Shown piece by piece: positions 1-13,321 of a DNA stretch of 64,000 nt. Each line of letters starts with the position of its first letter. Positions within the stretch are counted from its first letter, which is position 1. The notes below the pieces were generated by a model, which had not been told where the DNA came from, did not search any database, and was given only the letters and a program-made list of their open reading frames with translations. The position numbers were made by a program, and so were the translations under genes. The stretch comes from Rhodamnia argentea (lineage: Eukaryota > Streptophyta > Magnoliopsida > Myrtales > Myrtaceae): positions 15,420,001 to 15,484,000 of the forward strand of contig NC_063158.1 in assembly GCF_020921035.1 (NCBI RefSeq), given 5' to 3'.

Positions 1-1048
1 ACTTTGTAATGGAAAGCTATATGTTATTTTTTATTATAGTTTTTTTTTATTTTAAAGTTTTGTATCTTTTCATTCTTTTTATTTAATGGGTTATATTATA
101 ATCGGTTAACTGAGTTGATTTTTTACTCCATTTAATTATGTATTGACATAAGATATGTTTCCAGTTAGACAGTTTTCATAAGTTATATTTTTATTTCGTT
201 TGATTTACATTTTATTTTATAGGTGTATCTTTTTTTATTGTTCCTTAACTAATTTCATTGCAATAGCTCATTCATATCAGATGAAGCCAAATTCGCGTAA
301 TGAGCTACCTATATTTAAAATTAGGAGTAATTGATCAATTACTTATATGCATTGTGTAACCACAATCATATATAGTTTGATATTATCGGTCATGTTTATA
401 ATAACTTATTGTCTATGATATTAACATAATGAGTCATATGTGCCATTTTACTTTAATTTAAACTAAATGGAGAATTTCAGATATGAGTTATAATGAAAAT
501 AGTATATGCTAGTCCAATATTTTTTTTTCAAGATATCATCCATTTTTTCGAATGTCAATCAAACTAGACAAAATTTTCACATTAAATTGGTAACTTTACT
601 ATCATGTTTTTCCCAAATAAAGATATATTCTTAAAAAAAAATGTATGTCGGTGTATTATTGTCTAAATCTATCAAATATAAAACATGAAATCCACATCGG
701 TAATGAAAAATCAATTAGCTAAACATTTGTTGGATAAATGTGGATGACGTGGCAAAACAGTGCTATGTGCTTTCCAGGGACATATGCTCGTAAACTTATT
801 TTTGGACCAATCAACATATAAGGACACAAATAATGTAGGACACTCACTTGCGTATCCTATCATAGTTTTTTTTTTTTTTTTTTAAGTTAACTATCATGAC
901 TTCTAAAAAACTTTCACTTGAGTATCATAACTTTCACTTGATCATTTGATTGCCATGAGTATTGATAAAGTTCTCCACAACTACCATGCCATGCGGATTT
1001 CTGGTACTTGTGGTGAATGTTTTTAAAAAGTTATGGCAATTAGATGAT
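1..1048. other. AT-rich intergenic DNA
   Basis: No coding signal was seen. The stretch is very AT-rich with poly-T runs. From about 840 it contains scattered 'cacttgagt.cataactt' phrases, which belong to the same repeat family as the elements at 27422-27814 and 52799-53143. These look like old fragments without clear ends. Confidence 0.5.
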
Positions 1049-1837
1049 CAATTGAATAATTATGGCACTTAAGTGAACATCGGACAAAATCATAACACTT
1101 AAATGATTATTTTAAAAGTTATGGCGTTCAATTAACCGCTATAAAAAAGTTATGTCACTTGTAGTGTCATTTTCTCTCTTTATCATTTTAATTCTCACGC
1201 AAATAAAACCTCCTTGAATTTAGATAATGAAAAAAACATACCCCAAGCTGTAGCAATACCAATAAGCATAATATAATCTCCTATTAAAATATGGAAACGA
1301 GCAGACCTTATCGATTTCGGATTTTTTAAGGAAAGGAAAGGACCTGAATGCCTTGATGGCTTGATCTGAAACGGTTACAGACGAAGACCGATGGGATGTC
1401 AAAATTTTCAATTTCTCTCCATCCGTTGGGTGTCGAAACAAATGGAGGAGCTTCCTATTTATAGAGAGAGGAAAGTACTTGAACTTGATTGGCTTGGTAA
1501 ATTGTCAACTTTTGTCTAATAATAAGATAATACATTAAAACTCATGAACTTATCTATTACTAATTTGTTTTTCTAAGGCTAACTCAATTTTAAATTAAGT
1601 GGATTTTAGAAGAAAAAAAAAGTATTTCCATATATTTTATATGTGTCTTTATCTTTATTTATTTTATCAGTTGAATACATTTGAACCAATTTTCTTTTAC
1701 AAGTGATAAGTAATACACGTTTGGCGTTGACAAACCACTGAACTCACGACCATTGATAGAATATGGACCATGTTGCATAATTATGCAATATGGCAATCTC
1801 AAGGGCAAACTTGAGTGCCACTTGACTAGCACAAAAG

Positions 1838-2441
1838 TAGGAGTGGGCATAGTTCCCGGGCAGAACCGGGAACCAGAGAACCGAATGTACAAGATAAATT
1901 TCAAGTTTTAGGATATGGAGAGTAGGTTACTGGTTTCAAAAATTGGGCAATCGATTCCGATAAGTAGGCTCCAAGTTTCAAGATATGGAATGGAACCTAG
2001 AACCTCCCGAAACATGAAACCTGGAATAAGTCTTTGCGTTTTTCTTGTCCCTATATCTTTGCACGACCTTGCGATATTTTATAGCATCCAATGATGAGTG
2101 TGTAATATGAAAAAATTAGTCCGAGCTTCCATTTCCAGAGATATCAATGACTAAGAACTTTACTTTGTTAATGTTTCATATTCTTTGTATGTCTAAACTT
2201 AAGTTATGGTTAATGGATTGTAACAAAAAATAATGGTCATTAGATGTGATAATATATTAAAATCATTCAATTAATAATATATGTGAAACCTAGGTAGACC
2301 TTGAAACTTGTGGCATGGTGTGTTCCACGTTCCAATATATGCAAGGTAGGTTACGAGTTCAAAAAAATGGGGAATCGGTTTCAATGGGCAATTTCCAGGT
2401 TCACCTAGAACATAGAAGGAACCTAGAACTCTTCACTCCTG
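1838..2441. mobile_element. hAT-like non-autonomous element (copy A only)
   Basis: The element starts TAGGAGTGGGCATAGTTCCC and ends with CACTCCTG, whose complement CAGGAGTG matches the start. The interior is rich in 'ggttcc/ggaacc' phrases. Copy B reads straight through the equivalent site ('agcacaaaag' joined to 'gaacattctct' near 19950-19965), so this is an insertion in A. No clean target duplication was found. The hAT assignment rests only on the terminal style and is tentative. Confidence 0.5.
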
Positions 2442-2851
2442 AACAGAACGAACATTCTCTCGGTTCCTACGTTAAATTTATAACAGATCATGGGAAAATC
2501 TGTTGTTTGTTCCTAATACTATGCCTTTTTAGTCATGTCCATGTACTTTATTATATTTCCCTTATACCAAATCTAGTCAAATTCATCCGGCATGGCCATA
2601 AGACGACGTACTTGTGTGACGCGAAAGAAATTCTTCCAATGCGGGTGTCCATGTGGCACTTGAACACATATTGGGGAGGAGGGGATTTCACCAAATGGAT
2701 TGGTCAGCAAGCAACGTTTAAGTGCTGACTTAGGCGACCGATGTGGCGCTTCCATTGTATCGCGACAAATCCAACAATCTTTTCCGATCTAGGGCCCGGC
2801 AGGATGCTCCGGACAAGTTACAAGAATTCCACCACTATACACCAGTTTTCA

Positions 2852-3609
2852 GGGAAAAGTATCAAAAAAGTCCTAAACCTAATTATATTTGTGCCAATTT
2901 AATCCTAAACCTTTTTTTGTGCCAATTCAATCCTAAACTTTTTTTTTTGTGTCAATTCAATCCTAAACCTTTTACAGTGGTGCCAATTCAGTCCTAAACC
3001 TTTTTTTTTTTGTGCCAATTCAATCATAAACCTTTTAAAGTGGTGCCAATTCAGTCGTAAGCCTTTTATTGATGTCAATTGAGTTCTAAACCTTTTGGAT
3101 TGATGCTAATTCAGTCCTAAGACTATCTACATATATACAAATTGAGTCAATTCGGTCAATTTTAATCAAAAATCACTGGCGTGGACGTCGGTTGTCCTAC
3201 GTGGAACGACCGACATCGACTTGAAATTTTTTTTAATATTTGTTAATATTTTATATAATTTTTTAAAAAAATATTAATATTAGTAAAAAAAATGTTAAAA
3301 ATAATTTAAAAATATTTAAAAAAAATGTCCACATTAGCATCGGCCGTACCATGTAGGACAATGAACGACCATGTTAGCAATTTTTTGTCAAAATTGATCG
3401 GATTGACTCAATTTGTACAAATGCAAAAAGTCTTAAGACTGAATTGACATAAATCCAAAAGGTTTAGGACTCAATTGGCATCAATAAAAGGTTTAGGACT
3501 GAATTGGCACCACTATAAAAAGTTTAGAACTGAATTGTCACTAAAAAAAGATTTATAACTAAAATTGATACCAATGCAATAGGTTTAGAACTTTTTTGAC
3601 ACTTTTCCC
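2852..3609. mobile_element. MULE-type MITE, family 1 ('CCTAAACC' family), 758 bp
   Basis: Terminal inverted repeats begin GGGAAAAGTATCAAAAAAGT on the left and GGGAAAAGTGTCAAAAAAGT as complement of the right end. Each subterminal zone consists of direct repeats of about 25 bp of the form 'gtgccaattcaatcctaaacc'. Flanks CAGTTTTCA (2843-2851) and CCGTTTTCA (3610-3618) look like a 9-bp target duplication with one mismatch, typical of Mutator-like elements. Copy B has an uninterrupted 'agttttcatg' site near 20398. The element has no coding capacity. Confidence 0.75.
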
Positions 3610-4619
3610 CCGTTTTCATGTTGTCAGGCTGATAAAGAAAGCATTATTGTAGACAAATTTCACAAACCAATCACGTGATGCTCCGCTTGTAGTAAGAGAA
3701 GCCGGATGCATAAATGCATCAGTAGAAATCTATAGTTTTTTTTTTTTTTTAATATTTGCCAAAACACGTCTTAACATTACAAAATATAAGAAGAATGTTA
3801 AATAATATCTCGAGTTTGATTATGGGGATAATTAAGTGTTAGAAGAAAATCTTGGTTGTATTTTGATCTAATCAAAACGAGTATAATCTTCTTTATCCAA
3901 GGTTGACCGTGGGAATGGTTTTGGAAATAAAGAAGAAGTTGACATTTCTTGGGCACGGGGGTTATTATCCTGCTGGAAAGAAATATTCAAGTTCGACCAT
4001 TTGACCAAGATTTGACATCTTTAACAAGTGGTACAGTGGACGTCCCTATATTTGGGCTTTAATCTAGATACGAAAAACACTCGGGTGAGTGATCGTAAGT
4101 CTAATTCTTTGATTACAATGGATTATTTGCTACTGGCTATTTGGTGGATGCAGGAACCGACACTCGGAACGAACCGCATAAAGTTTTGGCATTTGTTATT
4201 GTTCCTCGTTCATTTTTCTGGACCTCTTACATTGACTTAATTGCAAGAGCTCTCAATTTTCGAGTTAATATTGCAATAAAGAAGACAAACGGTTTTGAAT
4301 GATTGTCACTGTCTATTTTGGTCAATCGACGGCTAGGCTTGAGTCTATATAAATTGGGCCTGGATTCTTCGAGGTTGTGCTCGAGACCCTAGTCGGGCCC
4401 AATTCCAAGAACCCAGGCTCCTGACGATTGGGGCCCCGGGTTGTTCCTGAAGCCTGAATCTAGAACGTTAGGGTCGTGCCCAAGTCCATCGAAATCCAGT
4501 CCAAGACCTTGGCACCTGGACCGGGCTTTTGGGCGATTGTGTCAAAGCTCCCCCCTTGATCCCTGCGGCTTAGTCCATGTCCAATAAAATAAGATAAGCT
4601 TCTTTAAGCATTCAAAGTA

Positions 4620-5081
4620 GGGCTAACACAACGAAAAAGTCCAAAGTGGTATATCTATAATAAATTTATCTCAAATTATGTTTTTAATAACCAAAAATCC
4701 TAAACTGATATATCTATAAAAAATTTACTCCAAACCGATATACTTGTGATAAATTTACCCTCGGTTAGATCACATTAAATTGATTTAGTATCCCGAAAAA
4801 TCTCAAATTGAGTATATCCATCAATTATCACGTGTCATATAACTCAATAATTTAACGGTAAAACTTAACGAAAACTAATGGATGGTAAATGTGTCATAAG
4901 TGTACTAGTTTGGGGTAAATTTATTACATGTATACTAATTTATGATTTTTTTGGGTCAAAAAACAATTTGAGGTAAATTTGTCAAAGATGTACCCGTTTG
5001 GGATTTTTTGTAGTTAAAAAAATAATTTAGAGTAAGTTTGTTACAAGTATACTAGTACGAGATTTTTCGTAGTATTAACTC
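4620..5081. mobile_element. MULE-type MITE, family 2 ('GGTTAATACCAC' family), 462 bp
   Basis: The left end GGGCTAACACAACGAAAAAG and the complement of the right end, GAGTTAATACTACGAAAAAT, are inverted repeats. Between them are repeated phrases of the form 'aaaccgatatacttgtgataaatttaccc'. This is the same family as the termini of 5138-7503. The candidate 9-bp target duplication is poor, so the exact ends are uncertain. Confidence 0.5.
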
Positions 5082-5137
5082 TTTAAAAAAAAAAAACACT
5101 TTCACTTCAAGCTTTTATTTGAAATTTTCGTTAAATA

Positions 5138-7503
5138 GGGTTAATACCACAAAAAACTCCAAATTGGTACATCTGTGACAAATTTACCCCAAATTAATTT
5201 TTTTACCACGAAAAACTCTAAACCGGTACACCCGTGACAAATCTACCCTCTGTTAACTTCCGTCAAATTTCACCGTTAAATTTATTGACGTGGATGACAC
5301 GTCTGCTTTGGTACGCCGACGTGGACTAAATCTACGTGGAAATCTCACGGGATTAATAGCACGAAAAGGCCCAAACTGGTATATTTGTGACAAATTTACC
5401 CTAAACTAGTACATTTGTGACAAATATATCTCAAATTGGTATATTTGTAACAAATTTACCCCAAACCGGTACACATATGACAGATTTACCCTTACACTTT
5501 TGTATACTTTGCGAATTTTTTGTTAATTTCTTTGTGAGACACATCCTGGATGTTATTTTGGACATATTGATTGTTTTCAAGTGCATCTAAGCGTTGACAA
5601 ATAAAAAAGTGCACCATAATGTGATCGTCATCCGTAAAATTTACCTTCGTTTAACATTTAAAGCCAATTTTTTTTTTTCACGTTTAAAGCCACAAAGCTT
5701 GCATGGGAAATGCCACAGCATGAAGTTATTCTCAAAATGAAAACAACCCCACACTTGAGACAACTAAATAAAGGCATCGGCCTCCACTGGAGGTCCAAAA
5801 GCATGTTTTATATACTTGAATAAGCTTTACAAAATATACTTTACATGCTAAAGGTCCAAAAGCATGTTCTATGTACTTGAACAAGCTTTACAAAATAGTC
5901 TTTACATCCGACTTGAACAAGCTTTACAAAATAGCCTCTACACCAAACATCCAACCAGCTAACAACCCAAAAGAGGCAGAGTCTACACCGGACAACAGAG
6001 GTCCAAAAACATGTTCCATATCACTACCATCCAAAAAAAGTTCAATATATACTAGACTTGAACAAGCTTTACAAGACAAGCTTTGCACTAGACATCCAAC
6101 TCTTCCACCGGATTCATTGCCTTGCTTCACTTTGAGATTATTGAGTTTGAGAGGGTCCATAAACTTGGCTTGAAATATCTACTATATGATTTGCACCACC
6201 TCGACGAATTTCTTACACTATGTTATTGCCAGGCATCTAAAATTAAGGGAAAAATATTATGTTATTATGTTAGTCACAGTATATTAAATTTTCCTTAAGA
6301 AAAATAAATGTTCACCCTCAAATATGAATTTCCTGTGGCTTCGGATACATATAATCCATATCCTTGTAGGACCTATAAGAAGACAAACCATATCAACATT
6401 TACTTTGGCATCACGAAAAACTAGCATATATATCATTAGCAAATGATGGCTCCAAACTCCATAATTCCACCCAGGTTAAGTGTAATTGAAAATTCATTAG
6501 ACATCTGCAAGAAAACAACAAAAAAATTAATTATTTTTGTGAAAATCTCTCACACATAACTAGCAAATATGGGATGATCAAGTTTGACAAAGGAGATGAG
6601 AAGATCGAGTTCTGCAAACAAGCTACTTGGTATTTTTCAAGTTCTATATACAAGCAAAAAAGTGAATTCTCATATAAGTCACGTAGAATCACACTCAAAA
6701 TAAACCTGAAATTAGTGACCAACACAAGTGAATCTGGTTCCGGCATTTCATCGAGCATGTGGTGCACGAATCAATCATACCATTCACATTTAAGTTTCAT
6801 GTTATAATTTCGACACACAATGAGGACAAGAACTAACATGAACGCCCAACATAGCAAGAGCAATTCCTAAGCACGTAGATTTCCGGACAAGCAGTAAATC
6901 ATGTAGGGCCAAGTTTGGTACAAATCAATAACAAACGAAGCAACCAAATATGCGTTTTGAAGGGTTCTTGGAAGCACAGAGTCTCGAACGTGGCGTCGAA
7001 TGGAGGAATCTCGTTTTCCTACCTTGACAAAATGAAACATATGACATACACCCAAGGTCGCAACCGAGCAAGGCGGAGGTGGCGATGGGAAGAGATGAAC
7101 CGAGCTTGTGGCGATGTGGAATGGAGGAGTTTGGATTGTCGAAATACTCTCGTTCGTCGAAGGGAATGTTGGAGAAGATGAACCCGGGGGCTAGGGTTTT
7201 TTTGTGTGGAGAGAAAATGAGTTAACTTAAGAACGTCAATTAAGTTAGTATTTCTTATGAAAAAAACCTAATTTATTATTTACTAAAAAAATCAAGTTAT
7301 TTCCATGTGGACCTAGTCCACGTCGGTGTACCAAGGCAGACGTGTCATCCACGTCAGTAAATTTAACGGAAAATTTAATAGAAGTTAACGGATGGTAGAT
7401 TTGTTACTGGTATACCGGTTTGAGGTTTTTCGTGGTCAAAAAATTAATTTGTGGTAATTTTGTTACGGACGTACCAGTTTGGGATTTTTTGTGATATTAA
7501 CCC
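5138..7503. mobile_element. Non-autonomous MULE, 2.37 kb, with about 205-bp terminal inverted repeats
   Basis: An exact 9-bp target duplication CGTTAAATA flanks the element (5129-5137 and 7504-7512). The left end begins GGGTTAATACCACAAAAAAC and the complement of the right end begins GGGTTAATATCACAAAAAAT. The similarity continues for about 205 bp on each side through shared phrases such as GACGTGGATGACACGTCTGC. A further family 2 terminal segment lies at 5350-5500. The interior (about 5520-7200) has no transposase. It contains short tandem copies of 'acttgaacaagctttacaaa' (about 5816-5935) and GC-richer DNA at 6950-7190 that could be captured host sequence. Confidence 0.8.
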
Positions 7504-7800
7504 CGTTAAATATAATTGCATGAAACCACAACTAATGCATCTCTTTAAGAAAATAAAAGGGAAAGTGATAAAAAAAAAATAAAAAAGCCCATGCTATTTT
7601 TGCTCCATTATTGGCTCATGACATTGCTTTTTACATTGAATTGACTATTTCATCCATTGCGGGTCCCACTCTTGATTTAAGATTACTTCTTACAATTTTT
7701 TTTTATTTGTTTCAATTTGCTAGAGAAATACTACCCATGCTCCTCTCAAGCAACATTTATTAAGGTTAGATGAGGGGCGCACTCTTCTTGATTTAAGATT

Positions 7801-7803
<3 letters not shown>

Positions 7804-7850
<47 letters not shown>
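7804..7850 (+). repeat. (CT)n microsatellite
   Basis: A perfect CT dinucleotide run upstream of the primase gene of copy A. The surrounding stretch 7513-8726 is otherwise AT-rich with no coding signal. Confidence 0.9.
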
Positions 7851-7854
<4 letters not shown>

Positions 7855-8726
7855 TTGCTTTTTGCCTTTCCTTTCTCCATTTGGAACAAAATCGGTATGC
7901 TTTTTTTTTTTCGAAAAATAATTTATTTGGTAGATAGCTAACTAATTATTATGTTTTGCGATCATGAGAATAATCTAAATTTGAATTGTTGCGATCATGA
8001 GTACATTGTGTATAATGCATACATTGACTAGAATATTTCATTTTTAAGTAAATTTTCGTAAATTTGATCCAAAAATCAAAGTCGAAAATTTTGAGATCAC
8101 AAGAATAATCTAAGAAAAGAAAGTAAATCATTTGCAAATAAAGCTAACATTTCTTTACTTCAGTATATAACTAGTGCTTCTTTAGATTATAATAATCGAT
8201 AATAAGTTCAGAAGAAGACACAACGGAAGGAAATGCTGAAATGTAATATGTGTGGAAGAAGCGGCTCGGTAAAAATAGAAAGCTATTTAGAAGGGATGCG
8301 GGTAATTTTTTCTTTTAATAAAATTGAAAAATTTCTCTCGTCTTTGAAGCTCCTCTCTTAATTTGTTCAATAGTGAAATTATCTAGAAGTATTTTGATCA
8401 AATTTTGTGGCTCTTCTTTCTCAATTTAGAGTTAAATTTAAATTTAAAAGTTCTCCTATCTTGATCTAAATATAGATATGTGATTATAAGATAATTATTG
8501 TGACGTGCTCAAGGCGTGCATAAAACCGTAATTAGTGAGCTCGTCATTACAAATGTTCTCGCAGAAGTTGCTATAGTTAGACCAATGAAAATTTCCTCAC
8601 AAAAACGGAACAAAGAAAATCTCCATGCGAGACGCGGACAATGCCCTTCGGTGTCGCGCAGGCTCACCATCTCAATTCTTGCCCCAGAATGTTCGTCAAG
8701 ATGAAGCCCGATGGATCTTCAGGTTC

Positions 8727-8882
8727 ATGCGCAGCTCTGCGTCGCTCCGTCCGCTGTTCCAGGACGGAGAGCACACCTCCAGGTGCTTCTCTTGCCTCAG
8801 TCTCTCGACTCGTGTCGTCGACGAGTCTGCGAGTACCTTCATGGCTGTGAGTTCTGGCTCTTACTGGGCTCTTTTGGCGTGA
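8727..8882 (+). pseudogene. Relic upstream exon/presequence of TWINKLE-like copy A
   Basis: From the ATG at 8727 the frame reads MRSSASLRPLFQDG and is rich in Ser and Arg, like an organelle transit peptide. It ends at a TGA at 8880-8882. Copy B keeps the same frame open (23371 onward) and runs straight into the zinc-finger exon. Copy A differs there by an extra stretch of about 42 bp that carries the stop. Either the presequence is lost in A, or a splice not visible here bypasses the stop. The match with copy B begins inside this exon, at about 8753. Confidence 0.45.
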
Positions 8883-8945
8883 ATTGGTGCTGACATTGTA
8901 GTTACAGAGGCGAGATTGCAGCATTCTGAGGGTGGGGTTGCTGGT

Positions 8946-10314
8946 ATGGCGAAATTGAGAGGGTTGGAGCAGAAAGTGGAGCTTCTTGGTATTGACTGTG
9001 AGGATCTTAGCAGGCCTGGATTTTACAGCAACTTGTTTTGTCCAAAGGTTATTCCTTTTCGCCATGCCTGTATTGGGGATGTTTATTCCGAGCATGTTGG
9101 TGCTTTCCATTGGAATTTGGTTTGTGACTTCATGTGCTGCTTCAATTTCCGTTCATCTTTTCCTGCGTTGCAGTGTCGAGGGGGACAGAAAGTTGAGAGA
9201 AGTCTCTCTTTCCATATCGTCCAAAGTGTGTATGTCGATTCTATAAATTTGATGTACGTTTCTTCTGGGTGATATATATTGTTCTAGTCATAGGGATTTT
9301 GCTTCTGTACCTGTCTTGTAGGGAGTTCGCAATGTGGAGGTGTTTCCGAATGGAATGTGGATGGGCTGGTCAGGTAATGTGATTGTTCTTGCTGGATTGT
9401 CATGATTTTGCGAAGCATTAATATGAGTGCTTGGAGTTGGATCCAGTAGTGACTTCCATCTAGGCCTTTGCAGACGGTTGTAAATCATGTGATGGAGACT
9501 ATGCAGCCATAAAGGTCAGTTCCACTGTACAGATGACAGAAGATAGCCTAAGGTTGGAACCCTTGAGCAATAAGGTACACTCATTAATTCTAATTTGGCC
9601 TGGTCAATTATCTCTTTTAGCATTTGGGGAAAATTGTCTGCATAATCCTGTGTCTGGTCTTCTGTTAATTTTCGCCAAACCTGCATTATGAGTACTTGTG
9701 CTTTGTGGCATTTGAAAACAAGTGAGAAATGTCGGACGTGGCATCCTGCTGGTCATCAGACGCAGCAGAATCTGAAGTAACATGCTTGGTTCGTAATGTA
9801 GACAATACATCAGATTTCTACATATTGAAACCCCAGTGCATCTTAAGTGAGGGCTCTGGTTTGTAAGAATTGTAGAGGAAAGACTTGGAGAATCGAGTCT
9901 TTCACCTTTTCTTTGGGTTTGGGAAAGGCGACTCAATTGAATGGATGGATTCAAAAAACTCAGCAAAATGATTGTTTATAACATGCAAGCTTTGGACTTG
10001 TGAGAGCATACATCAGGTAGCCTTAATTCAGCTACCAATAACAATCATGATGTGCTCCAAATGCCAGATCTCTCAATCCATTGCATAATTTTCATCCAAA
10101 AGCATGATTTTATCATCAAAGTTATGAGCAAAAGATCATTTATTCACACATTAGGCCGACAGCCTGATATCACATATAAACAAGTGGATAACTCCTAGCC
10201 TGCATCACTTGCCATCAACAACCACAGCAATGGAGTCTCTAATGATGATCGGCTCTGGGTATCTTTTTACTTTGGAGAGTTTGAGACTTCAGTTGTGAGG
10301 TCAAATGAATTAGG

Positions 10315-10356
<42 letters not shown>

Positions 10357-13246
10357 CTTGATTTTTTTGAAGTGTGCTATATTGTTCATTTTTGTTTGCT
10401 TTTATCTTCTGATGAGCCGTGTTGGTTGTTTCTGGATGTGCTAGCCCAATATCACGTCCAAAATTGCTTACAAAGTTTGTGAACAATAGACTCATAGAGT
10501 TGGTGTTATACTGATCTACATAGTATGAGGACTAAGAATGATACTTTGGGTCAGTAATATGCCATCATATCACAGTGTGATCAAGGGTCGTGGGCATGGT
10601 AATTTTGTTGAAGTGATTTATCACATGAAGAGTCAAAACTTTGTATATTGATGTCTAAGTCTTGAGGAGACTTTGTACATTGGCATTGACTGTTTACAAA
10701 ATAAAAGTCGTTTGGCACACATTCCCATTGACATGACTCCACAAGTTTCACTAGTGCGACCACCTTGAGAAATCTTATGTTTGCATGGGGCACGAAATGA
10801 TAAAGAACCTCAGTCCTTGATCTCATAGCGTGGAATTATATCCATGTAGACTTTGGATTTGTCCTTAAAATCAACGTCGGCAAGTGATGGCAATTACCAC
10901 CTAATAATCAGTTGTAACTCCCAAGTGGTTGGAATGTAGAGTTCAGAACATGAACACTTTTTGTTCATTTTAAAGAAAGTTGAAGTCAAGCTACTATTGA
11001 TGGGGTAGGAGCGGCATAACTTACTGCATGCTACCAACTAGTATGCAAAAAAGTGCCAGCCTCATCAGGGTACATTGTACAACTAATTTTTAAGGTCAAA
11101 TTGTGTTTTGTCTTGTTTAATAACATGGTCAACACATATTCGTGGATTCTTTTTCAATGGAGTTGAGCATAGTGTACATGCCAATAACTTGATTTACTTT
11201 CCTCATTGTCTTCCCAAATTTTGACATATTGTGTTTGCATGGTGCTTCCTTATTGTCCTTACAAAAATTTTGACTTTTGTAGCTAGCTCAAAGTACCCAC
11301 TAATTGCTAACATGCATCGCAAAACATTTTCCCAGCTGATAGATACTGTTAATACTAGTAAAGAAGCATCTTATTCACAAATGACAAGCTTTTCCTTGGT
11401 TCTTTGTTTTTTTCTCACTTTGCAGGCGTTGCTTATGAGTTTAAGCATTATTATGTTCTCAGGATCAGTTTAACTCGTTCTTGTGTTTATCTCTGATATG
11501 TGGGTATAATTTCCTGTGATGAGCTCTACTTATTTTAGGATTTTGTTATGTTCAGATTATTGGGTACTTTGCGGAACGAAAAATTTTGGAGGAAACTCTT
11601 CATAGAAATGGAGTCAAACAACTATCAGGCAAACAGGTTCCCCATTTTAATTGCTTCTGCTATGACTTGCAATGTGATTCAGGTTAGACCTAATGGATCC
11701 AGAGTTTTCTAGTTGTCAAAAGGAAAAAAGGCAGCTATTTTGATTTATTAGGATTTAATAGATGCTGTACTTGATAGAAAATTTTACCATCCCCAAGACG
11801 TTCGCATGCAACTTGTGGAGCTTGCCTCTTACTTACAATGCTGGAACAATGGACTTAAGATTGAGATGTTGTATCAGTGCTGACTTAGCTTAGTTATACT
11901 GCTACCGTTTTTATGGTAAGGTGATCTCCCATGGTCTTGGTCACGCCTATTACAACCTGTACTGATAATATGTTCTTTAAGAAACTAGAAGATAACAGTT
12001 TTCATGTTTATTTCTGATTTGAAATGAGTATCTGATCAGACTAACCACTTTGAAACTTTCTTCCAGTGTGTAATTTCTTTTCCTTACAAAAGGAAAGGAC
12101 AACTTGTTGGTTGCAAGTATCGGACCTTGGACAAGAAATTTTGGCAGGTAGAATCTCTTGCCTCAGTGTTGTAGGGACTTTTTGGCTAGGAGTAATAAAA
12201 TTCCAGCATGCATCTTAAATATATTCTGGTTAGTTGAACTGAAGAAGTGGGATTGCTTGTGGATGCTAGTTTAGGTCTTCTGCAAGCCGAGAAGTAAATA
12301 ATTGAAGAGCGAAAAGGAAAATCATTGATATTAACAGCATTTGTGAGATTTGATGCCACATGTTTGTGGATAAATAAATCATTACAGGCTGTGAGCAAAA
12401 TCTTTTTCTTGGTTGCATAGATTTTCCAAGCAAGTCTTTGAACTCTTTGAATTTTTTTATTCGAGTTCTTTCAGCTCCAGATCTGGTTTGTCGGAGCCGA
12501 CATAAATTGTCTTTACCTGCATTTGTTGAAGAACCCAGGAAATCATTTTTTGGGTACCTCCAATGGGTGTACTCTGGTAATTACCCATTGTGCTTCAAAA
12601 CCTATGGCCTTTCTTTTTTTTTTTTTTGTTATATTTGTCAGGGTGACCTGACATGGATGTGTATTGGGCCCATAGTCAACAATTGAACTCAATACCCGCT
12701 CATACTGTCTCTTCAGTTTATTGGTTACTGCTTTTGATTGAAATCATTTATAGTTTAACGGTTAATGCAAACTATCAAATATTTCTGGTGAAATGGTAAA
12801 GCATCTGAGAAAGTATGCATGTCTGATGTGTATATATATATCATGTATTGGTGCTGAAAGTCTTGCTTAATTTAATATCGAAGTACTGGCTTGATATTTG
12901 GTTTACTTAGTTGCTCAATCTGTTTCTAGATGTAAAGGTCTGGACAAGCCAGAAATTAAGATGCATACGAGCATCAGACACCTGTAATCTAGTCCGAATC
13001 ACATGATATTTCATATGTCTAGAACTCTATGTGCCCTTCATTAGAGACTAGACAGATATTTTCATCTGCATAGAGAGAATGTTCATGTTTCAACAATGGA
13101 CCTTTCTGTCAATTTAAGTGATTTCTGGAATTTCTTACAAGAGTTGTCTTTCTGCTATGGACTTTCAGGAGAAGGGTACCGAAAAGGCTTTGTATGGACT
13201 AGATGACATATCAGAAGCAGATGAAATTGTCATTGTAACTTTTTGT

Positions 13247-13321
<75 letters not shown>

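Noticed and set aside
9474..9574. Exon 4 acceptor at 'tttgcag' (9473)
   Set aside because: It would bring a stop codon into frame. The acceptor 'ctag' at 9463 gives AFADGCKSCDGDYAAI in phase and fits plant TWINKLE.
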